Origin: Chloroflexota bacterium
GTDB taxonomy: Bacteria; Chloroflexota; Anaerolineae; B4-G1
NCBI GenBank assembly: GCA_011046405.1
Contig: DSAR01000255.1
Coordinates: 1-13,618 of the forward strand
Direction: 5' to 3'
DNA length: 13,618 nucleotides
The translations under genes were made by a program, and so were the position numbers. How positions within the stretch are numbered: the first letter of the stretch is position 1; every line of letters begins with the position of its first letter. Shown here piece by piece: positions 1 through 6,044 of the stretch. Under the pieces are notes generated by a model. It had not been told where the DNA came from and ran no database searches. It worked only from the letters and a program-made list of their open reading frames with translations.

Positions 1-611
1 TCCTGAAGCCTCCGGGAGAGATGGGCGCCGACATCGTCGTGGGCGAGGGGCGAAGCCTGGGCGCCGGCCTCAACTTCGGTGGGCCCTACCTGGGCTTCTT
101 CGCCACCCGCGAGAAGTACGTGCGCAAGATCGCCGGCCGGCTGGTCGGGCAGACGGTGGATACCGAGGGCAAGCGCGGCTTTGTCCTCACCCTGTCCACC
201 CGCGAGCAGCACATCCGCCGCGAGAAGGCGACCTCCAACATCTGCACCAACCAGGGCCTGATCGCCCTGGCGGCAGCCGTTTACATGGCCGCGCTGGGCA
301 AGTGCGGCATGCGCCAGGTCGCCGAGCTCTGCTACCACCGGGCTCACTACGCACAACGACAGATCACCGCCCTGGATGGCTTCTCGGCCCTGGACGAGCG
401 CCCCTTCTTCAAGGAATTCGCCGTCCGGTGCCCGCGCCCGGTGAGCGAGATCAATGAACTGCTACTCGACGACTGGGACATCGTCGGCGGTTACGACCTG
501 GGGCGGGACTACGCCCACCTGGAAAACTGCATGCTCCTGTGCGTCACGGAGATGAACCCCCGCCAGGAGATCGAGCACCTGGTAGAAGCCCTCAAGGAGG
601 TGAACGCATGA
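1..611 (+). CDS. gcvPA: Glycine dehydrogenase (decarboxylating) subunit 1, 3' part only
   Basis: This is the C-terminal part of the alpha subunit of the split glycine cleavage P-protein; the 5' end lies outside the window. The open frame runs in from the left edge (first whole codon at position 3, reading LKPPGEMGADIVVGEGRSLG), so the ATG at 21 is internal. About 203 residues are visible, compared with roughly 440-450 in the family. The GcvPA stretches GADIVVGEGRSLG, LNFGGPYLGFFA, RGFVLTLSTREQHIRREKATSNICTNQ and the ending ENCMLLCVTEMN are all present. GcvPA pairs with GcvPB in a cytosolic PLP enzyme that decarboxylates glycine and passes the aminomethyl group to the lipoyl H-protein. Its stop codon overlaps the gcvPB start (ATGA), which indicates translational coupling. 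The frame shows no damage. Confidence 0.95.
   Translation, partial: LKPPGEMGADIVVGEGRSLGAGLNFGGPYLGFFATREKYVRKIAGRLVGQTVDTEGKRGFVLTLSTREQHIRREKATSNICTNQGLIALAAAVYMAALGKCGMRQVAELCYHRAHYAQRQITALDGFSALDERPFFKEFAVRCPRPVSEINELLLDDWDIVGGYDLGRDYAHLENCMLLCVTEMNPRQEIEHLVEALKEVNA
594..600 (+). promoter_or_regulatory. Ribosome binding site of gcvPB inside gcvPA
   Basis: AAGGAGG lies within the last codons of gcvPA, 7 nt before the ATG at 608. It selects that ATG rather than the upstream in-frame ATG at 539, which would read through gcvPA in another frame. It supports coupled translation of the two subunits. Confidence 0.85.
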
Positions 612-2062
612 CCGAGAAACTACTTTCCGAAATCTCGAGCCCGGGCCGCTGCGCAGCCACGCTGCCCCAGATCGACGTGTCGCTCACCCCGCTGCCCGAG
701 GGCCTGACGCGCGAGGATCTGCCCCTGCCAGAGGTGAGCGCGACCGACCTGATGCGCCATTACACCCGGCTCTCGCAGATGAATCACGCCGTGGATACCG
801 GCTTTTACCCGCTGGGCTCCTGCACGATGAAGTACAATCCCAAGATCAACGAGGACATGGCCCGCCTGCCGGGATTCACCCATCTGCATCCCTATCAAGA
901 CGAGGAAAACGTGCAGGGTGCGCTATTCCTGATGTACCACTTGCAGGAATTCCTCAAGGAAATCGGCGGTTTCGCCGCCGTCAGCCTGCAACCGGCCGCC
1001 GGCGCCCACGGCGAACTGACCGGCGTGCTGATTATGCGGGCCTCTCAACTGGATCGGGGCGAGGATCAGCGGAACGTGATCCTGGTGCCCGACTCGGCCC
1101 ACGGGACGAACCCGGCGACCACATCGATGAGTGGACTTGACGTCATCGAGATTCCCTCTGACGAGCGGGGAAACGTCGATCTGGAAGCGCTGAGGGCGGC
1201 CTGCGAGGAACACGGTGAGCGGCTGGTCGGCATGATGTTGACCAACCCGAATACCCTGGGGCTCTTCGACGAGCACGTCGAGGAAATCGTCGACCTGATC
1301 CACGAGCACGGGGGGTTGATGTACGGCGACGGGGCCAACATGAACGCCCTCCTGGGCATCGCCCGCCCCGGCGACCTCGGTTTCGACGTGCTTCACTACA
1401 ATCTGCACAAGACCTTCAGCACGCCCCACGGTGGCGGTGGCCCCGGTTCCGGGCCGGTCGGCGTCTCCGAAGGCCTGGTCGACTTTCTACCTGCTCCCAT
1501 CGTCAGCATCGATCAAGCGAGATCGGATGAAGAAGCGGTGTTCTACACCTTGATGGCGCCGTCCAAGACCATCGGGCGGGTCAAGGCGTTCTACGGCCAT
1601 TTCGGGGTGATGGTGAGAGCCTACACCTATATACGGATGCTGGGGCCCGATGGCTTGCGCCGGGTCGCCGAATACGCGGTCCTGAACGCCAACTACCTGA
1701 TGAGCCTGGTCAAGGGGGCCTACCGCGTGCCTTACGAGCGCACCTGTATGCACGAGTTCGTCTGTGAGGGGAAGATTGAGGGAGCGCCCGACGTGCACGC
1801 CCTGGACATCTCCAAGCGCCTCATCGACTACGGTTTCCATCCGCCCACCAACTACTTCCCGCTCATCGTCGAAGAGGCCCTGATGATCGAGCCGACCGAG
1901 ACGGAGAGCAAAGACGTCCTGGACGCCTTCGCCGAGGCGCTACACCGCATCGCCGAGGAGGCGCGCGCCAATCCCGATACACTCCACGAGGCGCCCCACA
2001 ACGCGCCCATGCGCCGCCTGGACGAGGTATACGCCGCCCGCAACCTGATCCTGCACTGGTAG
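608..2062 (+). CDS. gcvPB: Glycine dehydrogenase (decarboxylating) subunit 2
   Basis: This is the beta subunit of the split P-protein, 484 residues, the usual full length. It carries the PLP site. The Schiff-base lysine is K268 in NLHKTFSTPHGGGGPG, followed by the glycine-rich loop and GPVGV. Other family blocks are GFYPLGSCTMKYNP (about 78-91), LQPAAGAHGELTG, DSAHGTNPATT, MLTNPNTLGLF and GDGANMNALLG. With GcvPA it makes the glycine-decarboxylating enzyme that feeds the H-protein and then the T-protein, giving CO2, NH3 and methylene-tetrahydrofolate. The start at 608 overlaps the gcvPA stop and has a strong Shine-Dalgarno. No gcvT or gcvH is visible; if clustered, they lie upstream of the window. 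The downstream neighbour is convergent, so the operon ends here. Confidence 0.97.
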   Translation: MTEKLLSEISSPGRCAATLPQIDVSLTPLPEGLTREDLPLPEVSATDLMRHYTRLSQMNHAVDTGFYPLGSCTMKYNPKINEDMARLPGFTHLHPYQDEENVQGALFLMYHLQEFLKEIGGFAAVSLQPAAGAHGELTGVLIMRASQLDRGEDQRNVILVPDSAHGTNPATTSMSGLDVIEIPSDERGNVDLEALRAACEEHGERLVGMMLTNPNTLGLFDEHVEEIVDLIHEHGGLMYGDGANMNALLGIARPGDLGFDVLHYNLHKTFSTPHGGGGPGSGPVGVSEGLVDFLPAPIVSIDQARSDEEAVFYTLMAPSKTIGRVKAFYGHFGVMVRAYTYIRMLGPDGLRRVAEYAVLNANYLMSLVKGAYRVPYERTCMHEFVCEGKIEGAPDVHALDISKRLIDYGFHPPTNYFPLIVEEALMIEPTETESKDVLDAFAEALHRIAEEARANPDTLHEAPHNAPMRRLDEVYAARNLILHW

Positions 2063-2080
2063 GTCGGTGTGTCGGTGAAC

Positions 2081-2121
2081 TGGTATATTGGTAGACCGGT
2101 AACCGGTCTACCAATATACCA
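2081..2121. repeat. 41-bp near-perfect palindrome between convergent genes
   Basis: The left arm TGGTATATTGGTAGACCGGT (2081-2100) and the right arm ACCGGTCTACCAATATACCA (2102-2121) are exact reverse complements separated by a single A at 2101. It starts 18 nt after the gcvPB stop. The M14 gene ends just beyond it on the other strand. A transcript from either side would fold into a 20-bp stem, so it could act as a bidirectional terminator, but no T-tract follows on either strand. The arms contain the same TACCAA octamer phrase as the tandem repeat that overlaps the right arm. Confidence 0.85.
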
Positions 2122-2153
2122 ATATACCAACCTACCAATATACCAACCTACAA
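2109..2153. repeat. Octamer tandem repeat (TACCAA + 2 nt)
   Basis: TACCAA recurs every 8 bp at 2109, 2117, 2125, 2133 and 2141, with a degenerate sixth unit TACAA at 2149. The two spacer bases are TA or CC. The array overlaps the right arm of the palindrome on its left. On its right it runs over the stop codon of the convergent M14 gene (TAG on the - strand at 2148-2150). Inverted copies of the phrase occur in the left arm of the palindrome. It resembles the short tandemly repeated sequences found between genes in some large bacterial genomes. Confidence 0.85.
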
Positions 2154-3824
2154 CTCGACCTCCGCCGTCACCCGACCCGCCCGGTCGTGGCGCGCGACGA
2201 GCTTGACTCTGCCGCCCGTTGGCGCGCGCACGGTCCATTCCACCTTGAGGCGGTCGTCGGTGGCATCCTCAGCGTCAGGCGCCGCAGGCTTGTAGGCCCG
2301 GCCCTCCAACTGGTCCAGCACCTCCCTGGGCTTGCCCGTCTCCAACGTCACGCCCTCTGGCAAGTCAATCTCGCACACCACGCCCCGCGTCAGTTTCTTT
2401 TCCAATCCCTTCTTACTCACATAGGTCGGCAACCAACCGGTGTTCTGTACCACCAGGCGGATCCGATAGGCCCCCTCGCCAAGGGCTTTGGCGCTGGCCT
2501 CGTACAACGCCAGGCGAGGCGAGATCAGCAGGTGCCAGATCAGCCAGTCGGAGAAGGGCGCGATTTCCTCCTCCAGGAACTGCAGCGGCGGGTTGCGGAA
2601 GGCGTAGAACTCGTTCCACCCGCCCAACTCCACCGGGCCCAACTCTGGATGCTCGAACGGGTACCACGCGATGTAACCTTGCCCATCCAACACCTCATCG
2701 CTCCACTTGAGCATCTTGAGATCATCCTCCAGCGGATGCTCGCGCCACCAGTCGATGAACTTGTATTCCTCGATGCCGGCCTGCCGCTGTGGGCTCCAAA
2801 TCTCCACCGTCCACGCGAACGTCCCCAGATGATCGTACATCCAGCCGTCGAATCCGCCGGTAATGACCTGGTTGGGATGGTAGCGGAAATCGTGATAGAC
2901 GGAGACCGCCGGGTAGCCGGTGATCTCGGTACCCTTCTCGCCAATTTTCTGATAGGTCCACAGATCCTCGGCCGGGAATGCCTTGTCGTCCCGGTCGTCG
3001 TAGGGCCGGAGCAACACGCCGCTGTAGGTATGGAAGGCCACAGCGCTGACGATGTTGGGATGATCAGCGATGAAGTGGGCCATCGCGTGCACCTCCGGTT
3101 CGGAGGTGGGATAGGGGCCAGCCCCCTGCTGCTCATATTCCTGCCGCCAGTTGATGGGGAAATTGCGATTCAGATCGAGCCGCTCTTTCTGCGGTCGCAG
3201 AGGAATCAGAACCCCGTCGTATTGTTCGATCCGGCCCTCCGGCAAGAGCCGGTAATACTGCCCGCCCACCTCGCTTGGCTCCCGGCGCACCAAAAGACGC
3301 GGCTCCTCGGGGCAGACCTTCCACGTCCCGTTGGGATCCGGCACACGCATCATCAAGATCCGCCCATCGCCGTCGATGTCCTCAACCTCCAGGCCGCCGA
3401 TTGGCTCCTCGTCGTAGGGATAAGGGCGCGTGCTGGAACGGATGAAGCGGGGCTTATCCGCCAGGGCCAACTCGGCTCCATCCGGATTCACCCTGGGGCA
3501 GACGTAAAAGGCGCGGGTATCCAGGCAGCGGGTCACGTCGTCGTCGGAACCGTATTGGGTGACCAGCCGGTTGATCAGGTACAGGCAGGCGCTGGACGGC
3601 GATATCTCGGTGGCATGGATGTTCCCATCGACCCACATGGCCGGCTTGTGCCGGTCCTCGCCAGTCGAGAAATTGGTCGCCGTGACCAGCCAGATCTCCC
3701 GTCCCTCGTAACTCTGGCCGATGCTTTCCAGCCGTACCAGATCGGGATATTCCGCCGCGAACGATTCCAGAATACATGTCAAATCGTCGTAGCGATAAAA
3801 AGTGTCAAATTTCACGTCGGGCAT
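2148..3824 (-). CDS. M14-family zinc carboxypeptidase
   Basis: A 558-residue metallopeptidase of the carboxypeptidase A superfamily. The zinc ligands are visible: H70 and E73 in GNIHATE, and H265 in AFHTYSG. R220 in LDLNRNFP matches the substrate-binding Asn-Arg pair, and E341 in WTVEIW matches the catalytic glutamate. Between PRVNPDGAE and LDLNRNFP lies an insert of about 95 residues containing a DIDGDGRI loop (149-156) that looks like a calcium-binding EF-hand loop. After about residue 440 a C-terminal region, probably beta-rich, resembles an accessory domain. No signal peptide or membrane segment is seen, so the protein looks cytosolic or non-classically exported. The start at 3824 has TAGGAG 6 nt upstream. 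The substrate is unknown. The upstream gene lies 83 bp away on the same strand, so co-transcription is possible. Confidence 0.9.
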   Translation of the reverse strand: MPDVKFDTFYRYDDLTCILESFAAEYPDLVRLESIGQSYEGREIWLVTATNFSTGEDRHKPAMWVDGNIHATEISPSSACLYLINRLVTQYGSDDDVTRCLDTRAFYVCPRVNPDGAELALADKPRFIRSSTRPYPYDEEPIGGLEVEDIDGDGRILMMRVPDPNGTWKVCPEEPRLLVRREPSEVGGQYYRLLPEGRIEQYDGVLIPLRPQKERLDLNRNFPINWRQEYEQQGAGPYPTSEPEVHAMAHFIADHPNIVSAVAFHTYSGVLLRPYDDRDDKAFPAEDLWTYQKIGEKGTEITGYPAVSVYHDFRYHPNQVITGGFDGWMYDHLGTFAWTVEIWSPQRQAGIEEYKFIDWWREHPLEDDLKMLKWSDEVLDGQGYIAWYPFEHPELGPVELGGWNEFYAFRNPPLQFLEEEIAPFSDWLIWHLLISPRLALYEASAKALGEGAYRIRLVVQNTGWLPTYVSKKGLEKKLTRGVVCEIDLPEGVTLETGKPREVLDQLEGRAYKPAAPDAEDATDDRLKVEWTVRAPTGGRVKLVARHDRAGRVTAEVEL

Positions 3825-3857
3825 TATTTTCTCCTATTTTCCTCGTAACTTCTGACT

Positions 3858-3896
3858 CTGCTCATCCTGTGCTCGCCGGATCACAATCCGGCTGAG
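3858..3896 (+). repeat. Dispersed palindromic element, copy A (left part only)
   Basis: CTGCTCA at 3858-3864 is followed by TCCTGTGCTCGC and the palindromic core CGGATCACAATCCG (3877-3890). This matches the left arm of copies B (5172) and C (8830). GCCGGAT (3875-3881) and ATCCGGC (3886-3892) form a 7-bp stem with a CACA loop. The central block and right arm of the other copies are missing. The following GGCTGAG resembles the right end of copy B, so this may be an internally deleted version. It lies between the aminotransferase stop and the M14 start. Confidence 0.75.
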
Positions 3897-3907
3897 ACCG
3901 GGTTAGG

Positions 3908-5077
3908 TTAGTTTTCCTCTAACAAAACAGCCTGGGCCGCGGCCAATCCCACGCCAGGCTCGAAACCGTATGCCACTCGCGATAAGCCCTTCTCGATCGC
4001 GCCCACCGTCGCCAAGATATCGGCCGCGTTCACCACACCCATGTGACCCACGCGGAAGTAACGAGACTTGATCTCCGGGTGCAATCCGCCAGCCACGATG
4101 ACGCCCGCCGCCTTGACGTGGGCCAACATCGACCGGTCGACCCCTTCCGGGAAATAGGGCGCGGTCAGGGTTGTGGCTGTCTTGTCGGCGCTCACCGGCA
4201 CCTGATCCATCCCCAGGGCCGTGACCGCCGCCTTGAAGGCCGCGCTCAAGCGGCGATGACGGGCAAAGCGCGCTTCCATCCCCTCGTCCAATATCTGGCC
4301 CAGGCTCACATTGAGCGCCCAGATCAGGTTGACCGGCGGTGTGCCGTAATAACTGGGCTGGCGGGCCTCGTAGGCGGCCATGACCGGTAACCACTGGCTC
4401 CAATCGGCGTAATAGCAACCGACGGGCGATTGGCGTCGTTGAAAGGCCGCCATCGCGCGGGGACCGGCGACCACCAGCGCCAATCCTGGCGGCACGCCAA
4501 TCGCCTTCTGAGAGGCGGTCAGCGCCAGATCGACGCCCCACGCCGACTGGCGCAGTTCTTCCCCGGCCACCGAGCAGACCCCATCGACCACGAGCAACGC
4601 CCCGTACTGCCGGCCCAGATGAGCCAGCCCCGCCACGTCGGCGCAGACCGCCGTGGACGTATCGACGTGGGTGATGGTCATCAGTTTGTAATCGTCCGCC
4701 CGCAGCGCCGCCTCCACGTCGTCCAGGGAGGGCGCGTCGCCGACCGGCGCCCGCACGTGGGTCGTCTCGGCGCCGTAGCGGGCCAGGATCTCGCCGAAGC
4801 GGTCGCCGAAGTAGCCGGTATTGACCACCAGCGCCCTGTCGCCCGGCTCGATCAGGTTAGCCGCTGCCATATCCATCGCCAGGCTACCCGATCCGGCGAC
4901 GACGAACGGCTGCCCATCGGGGCACAGAAACACCTCTCGCAACCGTTCCAACGCCTGCCCAAAGGCTTCGATGAAGTTGGGCGCCACGTGGCTGGTGGTG
5001 GGTGCGCCCATCGCCCGCATCACCTCTGGCGTGAACTCGATCGGGCCGGGGATCATCAGCAACTTTCTATCCTTCAT
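3908..5077 (-). CDS. Class V aminotransferase, alanine/serine-glyoxylate type
   Basis: A 389-residue PLP enzyme of fold type I, full length for the AGXT/serine-glyoxylate aminotransferase group. The N-terminal MIPGPIEFTPEVMRAMG, the phosphate-site loop AGSGSLAMDMAAANL (61-75), D165 in VVDGVCSVAGE (pairs with the PLP ring nitrogen) and the Schiff-base K191 in TASQKAIGVPPGLA are all visible. C-terminal YFRVGHMG holds the arginine expected to bind the substrate carboxylate. The likely reaction is amino transfer from alanine, serine or a related donor to glyoxylate, giving glycine. Ureidoglycine or 2-aminoethylphosphonate relatives cannot be excluded from sequence alone. The start at 5077 has a GAGGAG site 9 nt upstream. 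The gene is bracketed by two same-orientation copies of one dispersed repeat. A link to the gcv genes is attractive but not shown. Confidence 0.9.
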   Translation of the reverse strand: MKDRKLLMIPGPIEFTPEVMRAMGAPTTSHVAPNFIEAFGQALERLREVFLCPDGQPFVVAGSGSLAMDMAAANLIEPGDRALVVNTGYFGDRFGEILARYGAETTHVRAPVGDAPSLDDVEAALRADDYKLMTITHVDTSTAVCADVAGLAHLGRQYGALLVVDGVCSVAGEELRQSAWGVDLALTASQKAIGVPPGLALVVAGPRAMAAFQRRQSPVGCYYADWSQWLPVMAAYEARQPSYYGTPPVNLIWALNVSLGQILDEGMEARFARHRRLSAAFKAAVTALGMDQVPVSADKTATTLTAPYFPEGVDRSMLAHVKAAGVIVAGGLHPEIKSRYFRVGHMGVVNAADILATVGAIEKGLSRVAYGFEPGVGLAAAQAVLLEEN

Positions 5078-5171
5078 GATCTACAACTCCTCTCATTCGA
5101 TAAGGTTGATCGTAACAACTCATAAAAAAATCGGGCTCTCTGGCAGTTCGCATGGTTGGCTTGGGGATGTG

Positions 5172-5305
5172 ACTGCTCACCTTGTGCCCGCCGGATCACA
5201 ATCCGACAGTTTACAGGCGACGTGTTGGCTTCCGTCACCACCCATGATGGCCCTTGCACCATCGACGCGGATTGTGATCCGCACTGCACACGTAGGCTGA
5301 GCAGT
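5172..5305 (+). repeat. Dispersed palindromic element, copy B (most complete)
   Basis: This 134-bp unit is bounded by ACTGCTCA (5172-5179) and its exact inverse TGAGCAGT (5298-5305). Inside, CGGATCACAATCCG (5192-5205) is inverted as CGGATTGTGATCCG (5268-5281), so the ends form an imperfect terminal inverted repeat of about 35 bp. The centre holds a 27-nt block (5214-5240) shared with copy C with one difference, then about 25 bp (5241-5265) absent from copy C. No clear target-site duplication flanks it. It lies upstream of the aminotransferase. Confidence 0.85.
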
Positions 5306-5342
5306 TACTCCCGAATTATAGCACGATCTCGGTGATTCAGAA

Positions 5343-5361
5343 ACGTGATGGGCCATCACGT
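5343..5361. promoter_or_regulatory. 19-bp palindrome, possible operator
   Basis: ACGTGATGG (5343-5351) and CCATCACGT (5353-5361) are exact inverse arms around a single G. The size and symmetry fit a dimeric regulator site in the divergent promoter region. The same ATCACGTG string recurs just before the 5562 start, at 5544-5551. No regulator gene is nearby, so the role is a guess. Confidence 0.4.
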
Positions 5362-5380
5362 GTAAATCATTGCAAAAACT

Positions 5381-5490
5381 GTATCATCTCAATAAACCGG
5401 GGCAAACTCGCTCGGGCCGGTCTCCTGACCGTGCCCGCTGTGGCTCGGTCGGGAGACCGGCCACAGCTCCCCAACTTATTGAGAAGATAC
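5381..5490. mobile_element. MITE-like non-autonomous element with 8-bp target duplication
   Basis: The 110-bp element starts with GTATCATCTCAATAA (5381-5395) and ends with TTATTGAGAAGATAC (5476-5490), inverse with one mismatch in 15. The exact direct repeat CAAAAACT flanks it on both sides (5373-5380 and 5491-5498), as expected for an 8-bp target duplication. The interior is largely palindromic: GGCCGGTCTCCTGACCG (5415-5431) pairs with CGGTCGGGAGACCGGCC (5446-5462) apart from one G-U. It contains no gene, so movement would need a transposase supplied from elsewhere. An exact 15-bp copy of its end sequence sits at 8955-8969. Confidence 0.8.
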
Positions 5491-5561
5491 CAAAAACTTA
5501 CCTTTTGTGGCAAAATAGAGACGAGGACAAAAGAAGATGAACAAATCACGTGGGAGGGCTG

Positions 5562-5981
5562 ATGGCTTTCACTGCCCTGTGGCTGGGCGTTGGATTGCTT
5601 GGACAATTGATCTGGCTACCCTGGCTGCTGATTCCCCGAGGTTTGCTGCTCTGGCCGTTGGGAACAGCACTCTTGCTGCCCTGGTTCCTGGCAACCGGCG
5701 AGACGGCCGATGAGACGGCCGATGAGACGGCGCAAGAATCTGGCGCGCTCGGACGACTCGGTTGGTGCTTGGCTCACAGCAGCGTGCTGATCGGATGTCT
5801 CTTCCTCTCTATGCAGTTGAGCCCCGAACTGGGCTTCATCGCGATCGTCCTGCCGTTATTCCCCGTCATTCTCGGCCTCCACGCCCTGGCCGTGGTGGGA
5901 CAGCGGGGCAGCTTTCCCTTCGGATTGAGCGGCGCGATGTTCGTGAGTGAGTTGCTCTTAGCCATCTTCCCACTGCGGTGA
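5562..5981 (+). CDS. Small hydrophobic membrane protein of unknown function
   Basis: A 139-residue protein with about five hydrophobic segments (roughly 3-22, 24-46, 65-84, 91-113 and 117-136). I do not recognise the family. Between segments 2 and 3 is a short acidic linker, ETADETADETA, encoded by a 12-bp direct repeat (5700-5732, about 2.7 units). The ATG at 5562 is chosen because GGAGG (5553-5557) lies 4 nt upstream; a GTG at 5550 is a less likely in-frame alternative. The gene begins 64 bp after the MITE-like element's flanking repeat, so its promoter may have been altered by that insertion. It converges with the P-type ATPase 63 bp away. It might be a stand-alone relative of membrane segments fused to larger enzymes, but nothing visible proves this. 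Confidence 0.65.
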   Translation: MAFTALWLGVGLLGQLIWLPWLLIPRGLLLWPLGTALLLPWFLATGETADETADETAQESGALGRLGWCLAHSSVLIGCLFLSMQLSPELGFIAIVLPLFPVILGLHALAVVGQRGSFPFGLSGAMFVSELLLAIFPLR

Positions 5982-6044
5982 AGCAAACGGCTGGCCCTGT
6001 CAAACACGTTCACCGTCTGTTTGCCGCTCACCTCGCCCCCGAGT

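Larger units (their letters stand above)
5078..5561. other. 484-bp gene-free region packed with repeats
   Basis: This region separates the divergent aminotransferase (-) and small membrane protein (+). I see no convincing gene in it: the short open frames run through inverted repeats and lack ribosome sites. It holds the aminotransferase leader with a run of seven A at about 5124-5130, dispersed element copy B, a 19-bp palindrome, a 110-bp MITE-like element with target duplication, and a short leader before 5562. Promoters for both flanking genes must lie here but I cannot place them confidently. Confidence 0.7.

Noticed and set aside
2109..2153. The octamer array as a CRISPR or phage attachment structure
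   Set aside because: The units are 8 bp with no unique spacers, there are no cas or integrase genes, and no tRNA is nearby.
2187..3848. A long open frame on the + strand (over 550 codons) opposite the M14 peptidase
   Set aside because: Its translation has no recognisable motif, while the - strand frame carries all the M14 catalytic residues. It is a codon-bias shadow of a GC-rich gene.
608..5077. A glycine/glyoxylate operon joining gcvPAB and the aminotransferase
   Set aside because: The genes are on opposite strands with the M14 gene between them, so a shared transcript is impossible. Only a loose metabolic link remains.
5119..5135. The run of seven A/T near the aminotransferase as a terminator
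   Set aside because: No stable hairpin precedes it on either strand, and it lies just upstream of a gene start on the - strand, so it is more likely AT-rich promoter or leader DNA.
5332..5606. Two short overlapping open frames (5332-5562 + and 5367-5606 -) as small genes
   Set aside because: Both run through the MITE-like inverted repeat and lack ribosome sites. They are chance frames in repeat DNA.
5982..6044. CAAACA/TGTTTG (6001-6006 and 6018-6023) as a terminator between the small membrane gene and the ATPase
   Set aside because: It is only a 6-bp stem with an 11-nt loop and no T-tract on either strand, too weak to call.
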